This document shows, in pieces, positions 7,440 to 16,511 of a stretch of 64,000 nt of DNA. The translations under genes were made by a program, and so were the position numbers. Source of the DNA: Gordonia westfalica (GTDB taxonomy: Bacteria; Actinomycetota; Actinomycetes; Mycobacteriales; Mycobacteriaceae); contig NZ_FNLM01000034.1 of assembly GCF_900105725.1 (NCBI RefSeq), positions 372,001-436,000 on the forward strand. Direction: 5' to 3'. The notes under the pieces were generated by a model. It searched no databases. It was not told the DNA's origin and saw only the letters and a program-made list of their open reading frames with translations. Position 1 is the stretch's first letter. The number at the start of each line of letters is the position of its first letter.

Positions 7440-8629
7440 TGCTCATCAGTGATGAGTGGCGTTCTGGCCGCGGGGGTCTGTCAACGATGAATAGAGAACT
7501 TGCTACGGCCCTTGCTTCAGCTGGAGTCGAGACAGCGGTGATGGTGCCACGGTCCACAGATGAAGACATCAAAGCTGCCTCGGACGTCGATGTCGCACTC
7601 GTGACTCCGGCTTCCATCCCAGGGTTGAATAGCCGTGAACTACTTCTCCTCCGCCCGGTCTTCGCCGATTCTTCGTGGGAGCCGGATGTGATAATAGGCC
7701 ATGGCCGAGTGCTTGGTTCCTACGCCGCAGCCCAGAAGCAACAGTTCTTCTCCCGTGCTAGGCGGGTACACTTTGTTCACACCGACGCAGAGCAGCTTGA
7801 GGCAGCAAAAGAGATGCCAGGCGGAACATCGCGGATGGCAAGCGCAGACGAGCGGCGGAATCTCGAACGAGACCTCGCAAGATCCGCGGATCTGGTAGTC
7901 GGGGTTGGGCCCATGCTGACCGCAACTATCACTGACGACTTGATAGGTCTAAGTCCACGGCCGAAAATCATGTGCATGGTCCCGGGCCTACGTTCGGCCT
8001 TCGATCCCGCATCGGCCAGTCCCCCGGTTAGAAATGCGCTCCTCGTCGTAGGCCGGGCTGACGACTTTCAGTCTAAAGGCATTGACATTGTCGCGGATGC
8101 CCTTCTGAAGGTCGTCGATCGATGGCCGCAGTCGCGGCCTCACCCTCCAGTGCTCGTTCTAAGGGGTGTACCGGGCGAAGCGGCGACCGACGTGAAGGCC
8201 CGCTTGGACGAGATTTTTGAGGGTCGAGTTGCTTACCACCTGAGGCCATACTCCGACTCCGAGGAACTGGTGAAGCAGGATCTCGCACAATCTCGAGTAA
8301 TGCTCATGCCATCGCGGCACGAGGGTTTTGGGCTCGCCGCATTCGAAGCGATTGCGAGCGATATTCCAGTGCTCATCAGTGCGGAATCTGGTTTAGCTCA
8401 GTTCCTTCGAGAGTCACACATCGACACTGAGCCTTCGTCTATCGTGACCACACGCAACACGTCGACACGTCTTGCCATCGATGAGTGGGCGGATGCGATT
8501 TGGTATGTACTGACTCATCCTGCACCGTCCCGAGCGCAAGCCCATGAGATGAGGAAGAGGCTGAGCGAAATCGTGGATTGGCGCACAGCCGTAGACTACC
8601 TGCTGGCTGAGCTCGACGGTCTCGACTAG
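7436..8629 (+). CDS. GT4-type glycosyltransferase, conflict-system associated
   Basis: A 397-aa GT-B fold protein from ATG 7436; a TTG at 7400 is in frame but would overlap the previous gene more. The N-terminal Rossmann half begins MMLISDEWRSGRGGLSTMNREL. The C-terminal half has the nucleotide-sugar binding signature SRHEGFGLAAFEAIASDIPV typical of GT4 enzymes. No signal peptide or membrane segment is seen. Its N-terminal pattern (SDEW, GGLSTMNRELA, DVIIGHG, RRVHFVH) resembles GT4 domains found in actinobacterial STAND/NTPase conflict proteins rather than capsule or PIM enzymes. Gene order suggests it belongs to the RT-nitrilase locus. Its stop TAG lies in the IS481 target duplication, yet the gene is intact. 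Confidence 0.75.
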   Translation: MMLISDEWRSGRGGLSTMNRELATALASAGVETAVMVPRSTDEDIKAASDVDVALVTPASIPGLNSRELLLLRPVFADSSWEPDVIIGHGRVLGSYAAAQKQQFFSRARRVHFVHTDAEQLEAAKEMPGGTSRMASADERRNLERDLARSADLVVGVGPMLTATITDDLIGLSPRPKIMCMVPGLRSAFDPASASPPVRNALLVVGRADDFQSKGIDIVADALLKVVDRWPQSRPHPPVLVLRGVPGEAATDVKARLDEIFEGRVAYHLRPYSDSEELVKQDLAQSRVMLMPSRHEGFGLAAFEAIASDIPVLISAESGLAQFLRESHIDTEPSSIVTTRNTSTRLAIDEWADAIWYVLTHPAPSRAQAHEMRKRLSEIVDWRTAVDYLLAELDGLD

Positions 8630-9627
8630 TTGTACCGACCCGCCAGGTTGGGTACGCGGTCGGCGGGTGAGTTGCCCCTGAGTGCGGTGTGGCCGCGTTC
8701 GTGATTGTAGATGCGCAGGAACTCGTCGAAGGCGGCTACGCGTTCGGACTCGCTGTTGTAGGGGCGGGCGTAGGCCCATTCCTCTTGCAGTGTGCGGTTG
8801 AATCGTTGGACCTTGCCTTTGGTTTGCGGCCGGTACGGTCGGGTCCTTTTGTGTTTGATCCCGTTGCCTGCCAACAACTCCCGAAAATCGTGGAGCGGTA
8901 GCACGAGCCGTGTCGGTCATTACCCGTGTCGTGGTAACACCGATCGAGGCGAAGTGAGCCAATGCCCGCGCCATGAATGCGGTCGCGGTTTCCTTTCTCT
9001 CATCAGCCAGGATCTCCGAATAGGCGTACCGGGAGTGATCATCGACGGCGTGGTGCAGGTAGGCGTATCCCAGGTTGGGACGGCCATGCACGGTGCGGGT
9101 CGGGAAGCATCGCGATGGGCACTGGAGTTGCGGGTGCCCTTGGCGCGGCTGTGCACGCGATGCCCACCACCGTCGGGGATCCTGCCCAGCTTCTTGATGT
9201 CGACGTGGATCAAGTCCCCGGCAGCGTCGCGTTCATACCGGCGAGCCTCACGTCGTCGTGCACGAACCGGCGCTCCGGTGGCCGGGTCGGTCCACGACAA
9301 CCGCACGCACTGGTAGCGGGTGAGGATGCGGTGCACCGTGGACACGTTCATTCCCAGGTGGAACCCGATCCTGGCAGGTCCCCAGCGGCGCGACACGCGT
9401 AACCCAACCACGCGACTGGTGCGGTGCGGACACGACCGCGGCCGGCTCGATCGGTCAACCATCCCTGCAGGCCCGTGGTCGCGGTAGCGGTCGGCCCACC
9501 GCTTGGCCGTCGTGACCGAGACGTTGAAACGGTCAGCCGCGCGCCGTAGCGGCCACCCGTCCTCGACGACACACCGAGCCAGACGCAGCCAACCAGTTGG
9601 GGACAACGGTGAATTACGGTGAGACAT
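8626..9627 (-). pseudogene. IS481-family transposase, two frameshifts
   Basis: Three overlapping frames together cover the family. The N-terminus (9627 to about 9100) has two helix-turn-helix regions (RRAADRFNVSVTTAKRWADRY; the second near MNVSTVHRIL). The middle (about 9091 to 8930) reads GRPNLGYAYLHHAVDDHSRY to VTTTRVMTDT. The C-terminus (8904 to 8626) reads HKRTRPYRPQTKGKVQRFNR to VPNLAGRYN. At least two frameshifts separate them, near 9100 and 8915, so the catalytic core is never made as one chain. The stop codon is supplied by the CTAG of the target duplication. Confidence 0.85.
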
Positions 9628-9740
9628 GAAGACCTCCGGGATGAGGAGCGGTTCTTAGACAGCTCCACACCTCACTCGGAGGTCTTCCCTATGTCACGCA
9701 GGCTCGCCGAACCCCGTACCTAACGTCCCGGGTCAGTACA
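8631..9740. mobile_element. IS481-family element, decayed
   Basis: A 1110-bp element whose ends read TGTACCGACCCGCCAGGTT on the left and TGTACTGACCCGGGACGTTA inward from the right. It is flanked by the 6-bp palindromic duplication ACTAGT (8625-8630 and 9741-9746). The single transposase gene is broken by frameshifts, so it cannot move on its own. Confidence 0.85.
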
Positions 9741-9923
9741 ACTAGTACGGCAGTCTCTACCGAACCGACGTTCTAGCGCCGACGACGAGACATGCGGACG
9801 CGGGCGGGATGAGCAGCGAGTGTCGTAGCCCACACAGAATCGTCTTGCCGGGCGCTGGACAGTCTTCGCAGCACCATCGCGATATCGAACTGACTCCCGT
9901 TGCCAACGGCCTATTGAGTGTAG

Positions 9924-12900
9924 CTATGCGGTCGTCTTGTGATCGATCGCCGCCTCGTAGAACGCATCCGCGAGCGCAGTGATGACCCCGTTAATCGCCG
10001 GGCCGTCGCTGAAGAAATAGTCGGCCATGGTGTTGTGCGCTTCCTGGTTGTCAATGACTGCCTCGGTCACGGCGGCCTGGAAATCTTGCGACTCCATGAA
10101 CTGTTTCTTCGAGTTCACCGCGGTCTGGTTGACTAGGTCTGGGTAGCCGAGTAATCGCTGGACCAACCCCTGCACGAACTCGCGGATCTGTGACTCTGTG
10201 AACGCCTCGGCGCCGAAGAGGTCATTCATCTTGTCGATGACTACCTGTAAGGCAACGAATTTCGGCTCCTTTCGCATGCCACTGCCAGCGGCACTGATCC
10301 CCTTAAGCTGACCGTCACCCGTCAGCGAGATGTCCGTTCTCGGTCGCTGCGTGTGCTGTACCCCGACCAAGACCACGTCCGAAAGGTCTACTTCCGCCGC
10401 CCAGGACGAGTCAGCGATAACCTTCTCCAACAGCCTTAAGAAGATCGATAGCATCTCCATGTAGGGGTCACCGTAGTCGACGATCTGGCTCATGAAGTCG
10501 TAGAGACGGACGTAGGTGGAGACGTCCTTACGGAACAGGTCAAGTTCGTTGAGGATGACTTTGTCGTCGGTCTCGAGGGCTGCCGCATAGCGCCGCGCAA
10601 AATCGTGCTTCGGCGGGCTGATCGCGGCAGAGAGTGCATTGTTGCCCTTGCGGGTCACCCAGAGTTCGGCGACCTCACGTACCTGCTCCGGCGTATAGAG
10701 CGCGGCCTGGTCAAGCTTGGTCGCGAGGTGGACAACGACGTACGGGTCGGTCTCGGTCTCCAGGGTGGCTCCCGTGAAGTACGGCTCGAACGCAGCCCGG
10801 ATGTCCTCGGACTTGTTCACAAAGTCGATGACGAACGTTTTGCGCTTCTGCTCTCCACTCGCCGTACGGTGAGTGCGGTTAAGCCGAGAGAGCGTCTGCA
10901 CCGCAGTGACTCCGGAAAGCTTCTTGTCGACGTACATCGCGGAGAGCAACGGCTGATCGAACCCGGTCTGGAACTTGTTGGCGACCAGCATGATCGTGTA
11001 CGTCGTGCCCTTGAACGCGGCTGCCAGGTCCGAGCCGGCGCCAGGGTTGAGGTTCGCCTCGGTGAACTCGTCGTCCCTGCCCGGCCGCGGCCCCCAGTCC
11101 GACGCCCACGTCTCGTCCTCGTCCATCGTGACTGAACTGGAGAAGGCGACCAGGGTGCGGTAGTTGTACGAGTCGTCCAGGGCGGCTCGTTTGGTGATGT
11201 AGGCGTCGATCGCCTTCTTGTACTTCACCGCCGCCTTGCGCGAGTCAGTCACGACCATCGCCTTCGCCTTGCCCTCGAGCAGGTGGGCGACATTGGTGTG
11301 GAAGTGCTCGACGATAATCTGCACCTTCTGGCTGATGTTGGTCGGGTGCAGTTTCACCCACCGCATCAGCCCTTTGCGGGCTGCAGACTCGTCTACTTCG
11401 CCACTGTCGCCGCTTTCGGCCTTGCCGGCGATCTTCAGTGCGGTGTCATAGGTTTGATACCCCTTAAGCACATCGAGGATGTAGCCTTCCTCGATCGCCT
11501 GGCGCATCGAGTAGAGGTGGAACTCAGCCGGTTTCCCGTCGGGGCCTTTTCGACCGAAGAGTTCAAGGGTTTTGTTTTTCGGCGTCGCGGTGAACGCGAG
11601 GTAGGAGATGTTCTCAGACTCGGCTCGCTGGGCCATCTCGGCGGCCAGAACTGCCTCTACGTCGACCTCACCGCCCTCCTCAATATCCTTGACCTCTTCC
11701 GCCGTCAGGACGGCCTTGAGCTTGGAGGAAATCTGGCCGGATTGCGAAGAGTGCGCCTCATCGGCGATGACTGCGAACCGGCGCCCCTTTAGCGAAGAGT
11801 CCTTCCGGATCTCGTCCAGGGCGAACGGGAAGGTCTGCACCGTCACCGCGATGATCAGCTCCCCGTTCTTGAGCGCGGTCGCCAGCAGCCCGGATTTCGA
11901 TTTCGCGCCTGCTTTGCGGACATCCTCGGGGCTGATCGTGGCCACGATCTTCCCCGAGCCGTCAATCTGCCGGATTGCGTCTTGGAGTTGCCCGTCGAGC
12001 ACGGTGCGGTCGACGACCACGATCACCGAGTCGAATACCTTCTCGTCGCTGGCGTGCAGCCGTGCCAGGCGGTGCGCGGTCCAGGCGATGGTGTTGGTCT
12101 TGCCCGATCCAGCCGAGTGCTCGATCAGGTAGCGGCGACCCACCCCCTCCTCGCGCACCGCGGCTACGATGTTCGTCACGGCCTCCCACTGGTGGAACCG
12201 CGGGAAGAGCATGCTCGTGCGCCGCACCGAGGTGCCGGTCGCGACGTCCCATTCTTCCTTGGTTTCCACGATCATCAGCCGGCCGATGATCTGCAGCCAG
12301 GCGTGCTTGTCCCAGACCCGTTCCCACAGATACGCCGTAGCGGACCGCCCGGCCTCACCCGGCGGGTTGCCCGCGCTCCCCTTGTACCCCATGTTGAACG
12401 GCAGGAAGTGCGTCTTCTCGCCCTCGAGCCGGGTGGTCATCGCGGCCAGGTCGTTGGAGACTGCGAAGTGCACCAGCGCCCGGTGCCCGAACGACAGCAG
12501 CGGCTCCAGTCGCCCGTTGGTCAGCGGATGCCGGTCCTTGCGGTACTGGTTGATCGCCTCATCCAACGACTGAGTGAAATCGGTCTTCAACTCCACCGTC
12601 GCTACCGGAAGACCGTTGACGAAGAACACCAGGTCGATGCTGCGCTGGTCGGCGGTGGAGAAATGCACCTGTCGCATCACCCGCACCCGCATCGCCGCGT
12701 ACTGCTCGTTAGTGGTCGCGTTCAGCCTGGTCTCGGGTCGGAACTGCGCCATTTTCAACCGGCCACCGCCGATGTAGGGCACCCCGTTGCGCAGGATGTT
12801 CAGCGTCCCGCCCCCATACTCGAGGGGCTTGTCGAGCGCCGTGACCAGCACGTCGAGGAACTTCGCCTCCGACCCCGCGGCCTTCAACGCCTTCTCATAG

Positions 12901-13061
12901 GCCACCGGCTGCGTCTCCTGCAGCCATCTGAACAAATCTTCTGGGAGCAGCGCCCGTTCCCGGTCATAGTCGAAATCGTTGGCCGAGGACAGCCACCCGT
13001 GGGACTCCAAGTACGCGCAGATCTCAGACTCAAAAACGACCTCATTGTGAGCGGCCATCAC
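9924..13061 (-). CDS. hsdR: Type I restriction enzyme, endonuclease/translocase subunit HsdR
   Basis: A 1045-aa motor subunit that pulls DNA and cuts unmethylated DNA as part of the HsdR2M2S1 complex. An N-terminal PD-(D/E)XK nuclease is seen as SIDLVFFVNG then TVELKTDF. The SF2 helicase core shows Walker A (IEHSAGSGKTNTI), a DEAH box (AVIADEAHSSQSG), TAT motif III (YLAFTATPKNK) and motif VI (TLSRLNRTH). The C-terminal helical region is complete. The gene is last in hsdM-hsdS-hsdR; GTG 13061 overlaps the hsdS stop by 4 bp, and an ATG follows at 13058. No frameshift is seen. A 183-bp stretch without genes separates it from the IS481 element. Confidence 0.95.
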   Translation of the reverse strand: MMAAHNEVVFESEICAYLESHGWLSSANDFDYDRERALLPEDLFRWLQETQPVAYEKALKAAGSEAKFLDVLVTALDKPLEYGGGTLNILRNGVPYIGGGRLKMAQFRPETRLNATTNEQYAAMRVRVMRQVHFSTADQRSIDLVFFVNGLPVATVELKTDFTQSLDEAINQYRKDRHPLTNGRLEPLLSFGHRALVHFAVSNDLAAMTTRLEGEKTHFLPFNMGYKGSAGNPPGEAGRSATAYLWERVWDKHAWLQIIGRLMIVETKEEWDVATGTSVRRTSMLFPRFHQWEAVTNIVAAVREEGVGRRYLIEHSAGSGKTNTIAWTAHRLARLHASDEKVFDSVIVVVDRTVLDGQLQDAIRQIDGSGKIVATISPEDVRKAGAKSKSGLLATALKNGELIIAVTVQTFPFALDEIRKDSSLKGRRFAVIADEAHSSQSGQISSKLKAVLTAEEVKDIEEGGEVDVEAVLAAEMAQRAESENISYLAFTATPKNKTLELFGRKGPDGKPAEFHLYSMRQAIEEGYILDVLKGYQTYDTALKIAGKAESGDSGEVDESAARKGLMRWVKLHPTNISQKVQIIVEHFHTNVAHLLEGKAKAMVVTDSRKAAVKYKKAIDAYITKRAALDDSYNYRTLVAFSSSVTMDEDETWASDWGPRPGRDDEFTEANLNPGAGSDLAAAFKGTTYTIMLVANKFQTGFDQPLLSAMYVDKKLSGVTAVQTLSRLNRTHRTASGEQKRKTFVIDFVNKSEDIRAAFEPYFTGATLETETDPYVVVHLATKLDQAALYTPEQVREVAELWVTRKGNNALSAAISPPKHDFARRYAAALETDDKVILNELDLFRKDVSTYVRLYDFMSQIVDYGDPYMEMLSIFLRLLEKVIADSSWAAEVDLSDVVLVGVQHTQRPRTDISLTGDGQLKGISAAGSGMRKEPKFVALQVVIDKMNDLFGAEAFTESQIREFVQGLVQRLLGYPDLVNQTAVNSKKQFMESQDFQAAVTEAVIDNQEAHNTMADYFFSDGPAINGVITALADAFYEAAIDHKTTA

Positions 13062-14362
13062 ACCATCTCCCGGACGTCGATCTGCCCCGTCACCGCCGCG
13101 GTGATCAACGCCGACCGCCGCTCTTTCGACAGCTCAATGAGCCGCTCAGACTCAGTGATGAGAGTGTCGATCTTGTTGGTCTGGTCGTCGAGGTACGCGG
13201 CAATGCCACGCTGCTCAGCAATCGGGGGGACTGGGACTCGAAACGCGGCGGCCGTTGGTTGGTAAATCGTCTTGTGGGTTGATCCGATCATCAGCGACTG
13301 GATCTCGCTTCGCATCGCCCTGAACGTCCACATCAGATACTCCGCGGTGAGGCGGTCGCCCGGGATCCAGTTCCAGAAATCCTGGCTGGTCGCCATCTCC
13401 ACTGGCATGATTCCACTGAAACCGACGGAAGCCGTGCGGGATAGCACGACGGTCCCTGCGGGCAACAACTCGGCTGCCGAGTTTGCGAGGCCGACTTCAC
13501 TGATCAGATTCGTCGTCTCGCCGAGATAAGTTCTCCGGCCGTCCCGCAACTGCCACACATCTGCAAGTGTGAACCAGGGAATGGTGCAGTCGACCCAGTA
13601 CTCTGGCTTGCTCCGGCTCGGAGTGTGCCCGGTCTTCATAGTCGCGACCTTGCGGATGTTTGCAACGGCCCAATGCTGAGGAACCTGATCTGTCCAGAAC
13701 AACCCACTCGCTCGCATCGACGCTGTCTGATCCAAGCCCCGCCCAACTGCGGACTCGACAATAGCCTGACGCCGCTCGCGGAGCATCTCGATCAGACGCT
13801 GCTGCTCCTCGATGAGCGTGTCGATGCGGGCGGTCTCACGGTCGAGGTAGTCGGCGATGGCTCGTTGCTCATCAAGCGGTGGCAGCGGCATCGGAATCCG
13901 TGCGAGTTTCTCCGCAGTGAGGTGTGGCATCGAGACGACGTTGGAGTACGCGCGAATGAAACCGCTGGCACGTAGCGCGATCAGGTAGAACGCGATGAAC
14001 CGGCCGTCGAAGTCCTCAGTCGGTCGCAGCCGGTTGATCGAGTTCTGGAACCCCCACCCTGGCAGACCCTCGTCGACATACGCGGCGCGGCCGAATCCGC
14101 CTTGGCCCCCCTCGACGACGACAACGTCGCCCGCCCGGATACTTAATTGCTCCAGCTCGGCGGCGCCGAACCACATCTCGTTCACGTCGTCGAGGGCCAG
14201 CACGCCGTCGGGCTGCACGTTCGCGGCACGCATGTACGGGGCGCGCACATCGTCGCCGGAGTCCTTGCTCTGCAGCATCTTGCCGAGCGTGACAGTTGCT
14301 GCATTCTTGAGCTGGCCCGTCAGCCACCCGCCCGGCAATGCGGCCCAAAGCGGCCCCGTCAC
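13058..14362 (-). CDS. hsdS: Type I restriction-modification specificity subunit HsdS
   Basis: A 434-aa DNA-recognition subunit that sets the bipartite target of both methylation and cleavage. It has two target-recognition domains, each followed by a conserved helical spacer: PMPLPPLDEQRAIADYLDRE about residue 160 and VPVPPIAEQRGIAAYLDDQ about residue 370, with REERQ-like heptads (LIEMLRERRQAI and LIELSKERRSAL). The GTG start overlaps the hsdM stop by 4 bp. The target sequence cannot be read from the protein by eye. Confidence 0.93.
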   Translation of the reverse strand: MTGPLWAALPGGWLTGQLKNAATVTLGKMLQSKDSGDDVRAPYMRAANVQPDGVLALDDVNEMWFGAAELEQLSIRAGDVVVVEGGQGGFGRAAYVDEGLPGWGFQNSINRLRPTEDFDGRFIAFYLIALRASGFIRAYSNVVSMPHLTAEKLARIPMPLPPLDEQRAIADYLDRETARIDTLIEEQQRLIEMLRERRQAIVESAVGRGLDQTASMRASGLFWTDQVPQHWAVANIRKVATMKTGHTPSRSKPEYWVDCTIPWFTLADVWQLRDGRRTYLGETTNLISEVGLANSAAELLPAGTVVLSRTASVGFSGIMPVEMATSQDFWNWIPGDRLTAEYLMWTFRAMRSEIQSLMIGSTHKTIYQPTAAAFRVPVPPIAEQRGIAAYLDDQTNKIDTLITESERLIELSKERRSALITAAVTGQIDVREMV

Positions 14363-16104
14363 TGCTCCACCTCTCGCAGCAGGTCGAGAATCTTGGCGAC
14401 CTGCTTTTCGAGGTCTGCGTCGATCTCGGCGAGGGGCCGGGGTGGGACGTACTTATAGAAGTGGCGGGTGAAGGGGATCTCGTAGCCGGTCTTGACTTTG
14501 GTCCAGTCGATCCAGGCGTCGGGGACGTGAGGTTTCACCTCGGCGTCGAAGTACGCCTGGATGACCTCGGTCTTGGCTGTGGCGCCGGCGGTCGAGCCGC
14601 CGTAGGTGAAGGGGACGTTCTCGGTGTCGCGCTTCTTCGAGTCGGGCTTGGGCTTGCCCTTGCGGTCGACGACCGGCTTCCCGCCCTCGTCCAACAATGG
14701 ACGCTCCACCGTGATGGTCCAGTAGCCGAACTCGTGGTTGCGCAGCACTTTGGAATAGTCCGGGTCGGCGTCGGTGAAGTCGGCGTACAACTTCACGACC
14801 TCGGCGCGGTCGGTGTCGCTGAGCTCGCGGTTCTTGGCACCGAGGTTCTTGCGCATCTTGGTCCAGAACGAGGTGCCGTCGATGAGCTGTACCAGGCCCT
14901 TGCGGTCCGGATGCTTGGTGTTGTCGAGGATCCAGATGTAGGTGGCGATGCCGGTGTTGAAGAACATGTTGGTCGGCAGCGCGACGATCGCCTCGACCAG
15001 GTCGTTCTCCAGCAGCCACTTGCGGATGTTCGAGGGGCCGGACTCGGCGGCGCCGTTGAAGAGCGGTGAGCCGTTCATGACGATGCCGACACGGCCGCCG
15101 CCGTCCTTGGGGGCGCGCATCTTGTGGGCCAGATGGAGCAGGAACAGCATCTGCCCGTCCGAGGTCGCCGGCAGGCCCGGGGCGAACCGGCCGTAGGGCC
15201 CTGCTTCATCGCGTTCCTTCGTCACCGCCTTCGCGTACTGCTTCCAGTCGACGCCGTACGGCGGGTTGGACATGCAGAAGTCGAACTTCCTGTCCTTGAA
15301 CGCATCTTCGGTGAGAGTGTTGCCGAAGCCGATGTTGGTTGCGTCGTGGCCCTTGGCGAGCAGGTCGGACTTGCAGATCGCGTACGACTGCCCGTTGTAT
15401 TCCTGACCGTACAGGCTCAGCTTCGCGTCGGGGTTCTGTTCGAGGAGGTGTTCTTCGGCCAGGGCGAGCATGCCGCCGGTGCCCGCGGTGGGGTCGTACA
15501 GCGTGCGGACGATACCGGCCTCGGTCAGGTCGACGTCCTTCTCGGCGAAGAGCAGGTCGACCAGCAGCCGGATCGCGTCTCGCGGAGTGTAGTGGTCGCC
15601 GGAGGTCTCGTTCGCGGCCTCGTTGAACTTGCGGATGATGTACTCGAACGCATCGCCCATGTCGGCATTGGAGACGACGTCCGGATGCAGGTCGACGGCC
15701 TTGAAGGACGTGATCACCTCGCGCAGGAGTTCCGCCTTCTCCAGGGCGAGGATTTCCTTCTTGAAGTCGAAGTACTCGAACACGTCGACATCGGGTGAGA
15801 ACCGGTCGATGTAGTCGGCCAGGTTGTCTGCCAGCCCGTCGGCGTCTTGGAGAAGGTTGGCGAAGGAGTAGTTCGAGGTGTTGTAGAACGGGCGCCCGGT
15901 AGCCTTTTTGACCTCGACCTTGAGCCTGTTGGGGTTGTCGTACTTCGCCGCGAGTGCGCGCACCGTCTCCCGGTCGGACTCGAGGATGCAGTCGAGGCGA
16001 CGAAGGATCGTCAGCGGGAGGATCACGTTGCCGTACTGGTTAGGGCGGTAGGGACCCCGAAGGTGGTCTGCAATCGACCAGATGAAACTACCTAGGCTGC
16101 TCAC
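14359..16104 (-). CDS. hsdM: Type I restriction-modification DNA methyltransferase HsdM
   Basis: A 581-aa N6-adenine methyltransferase subunit. The AdoMet site is seen as LYDPTAGTGGMLALAEEHL and the catalytic motif IV as FCMSNPPYGVDW. The N-terminal helical domain (IWSIADHLRGPYRPNQYG) and a C-terminal coiled helix for HsdS contact are present. GTG at 16104 is the start. It is first in the hsdMSR operon, so the promoter must lie in 16105-16511. Confidence 0.95.
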   Translation of the reverse strand: MSSLGSFIWSIADHLRGPYRPNQYGNVILPLTILRRLDCILESDRETVRALAAKYDNPNRLKVEVKKATGRPFYNTSNYSFANLLQDADGLADNLADYIDRFSPDVDVFEYFDFKKEILALEKAELLREVITSFKAVDLHPDVVSNADMGDAFEYIIRKFNEAANETSGDHYTPRDAIRLLVDLLFAEKDVDLTEAGIVRTLYDPTAGTGGMLALAEEHLLEQNPDAKLSLYGQEYNGQSYAICKSDLLAKGHDATNIGFGNTLTEDAFKDRKFDFCMSNPPYGVDWKQYAKAVTKERDEAGPYGRFAPGLPATSDGQMLFLLHLAHKMRAPKDGGGRVGIVMNGSPLFNGAAESGPSNIRKWLLENDLVEAIVALPTNMFFNTGIATYIWILDNTKHPDRKGLVQLIDGTSFWTKMRKNLGAKNRELSDTDRAEVVKLYADFTDADPDYSKVLRNHEFGYWTITVERPLLDEGGKPVVDRKGKPKPDSKKRDTENVPFTYGGSTAGATAKTEVIQAYFDAEVKPHVPDAWIDWTKVKTGYEIPFTRHFYKYVPPRPLAEIDADLEKQVAKILDLLREVEQ

Positions 16105-16511
16105 AGCACTCCTCTAACGTCCTTGACCAAGAAACCCCTGCTGTAGTGGTAGCAGGTTGCGGACCTGAGGGTAGCTGGGGACGAGGAATCGCCCTTCTTC
16201 GCACGGGTCCGTCACATCACCCTTCGAGTGTCGTGCGTCGTTCCTCGGCGTCTGCTGTATCGCGGAACTCCACAATCTCGAACGGAGGTGGAATCACGGA
16301 GTACCGCACGCAGTTGCGATCGGCTCTCAATCTTGAGCGTTCCGCGGAACACCCCGATCAAGCACAAGAGCACCTCTCCAAACGCGCAGGAGCCTCGAAT
16401 CCTTCGGCACGCGGAGCGCGACACCGTCACAATCAGGTACTTCCGAGACCGAACGCCGGGCTAATGCTCCGCCCAGTGAGTGTCTACGCCCATCACGTAT
16501 GCCCTCTACAC
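16105..16511. other. Gene-poor stretch between jetC and hsdM
   Basis: About 400 bp of lower GC with no convincing coding sequence. The longest minus-strand frame (about 72 codons, 16212-16430) has no recognisable domain or good start. JetD (MksG) would be expected directly after jetC, but I see no Toprim-like or DUF2220-like sequence. The hsdM promoter must lie here. Confidence 0.5.

Noticed and set aside
11982..13265. 427-codon plus-strand open frame
   Set aside because: Antisense to hsdR, whose helicase motifs are clear; no domain is seen on this strand.
16212..16430. Minus-strand 72-codon frame as a jetD remnant
   Set aside because: No Toprim or JetD-like sequence and no plausible start signal; treated as non-coding.
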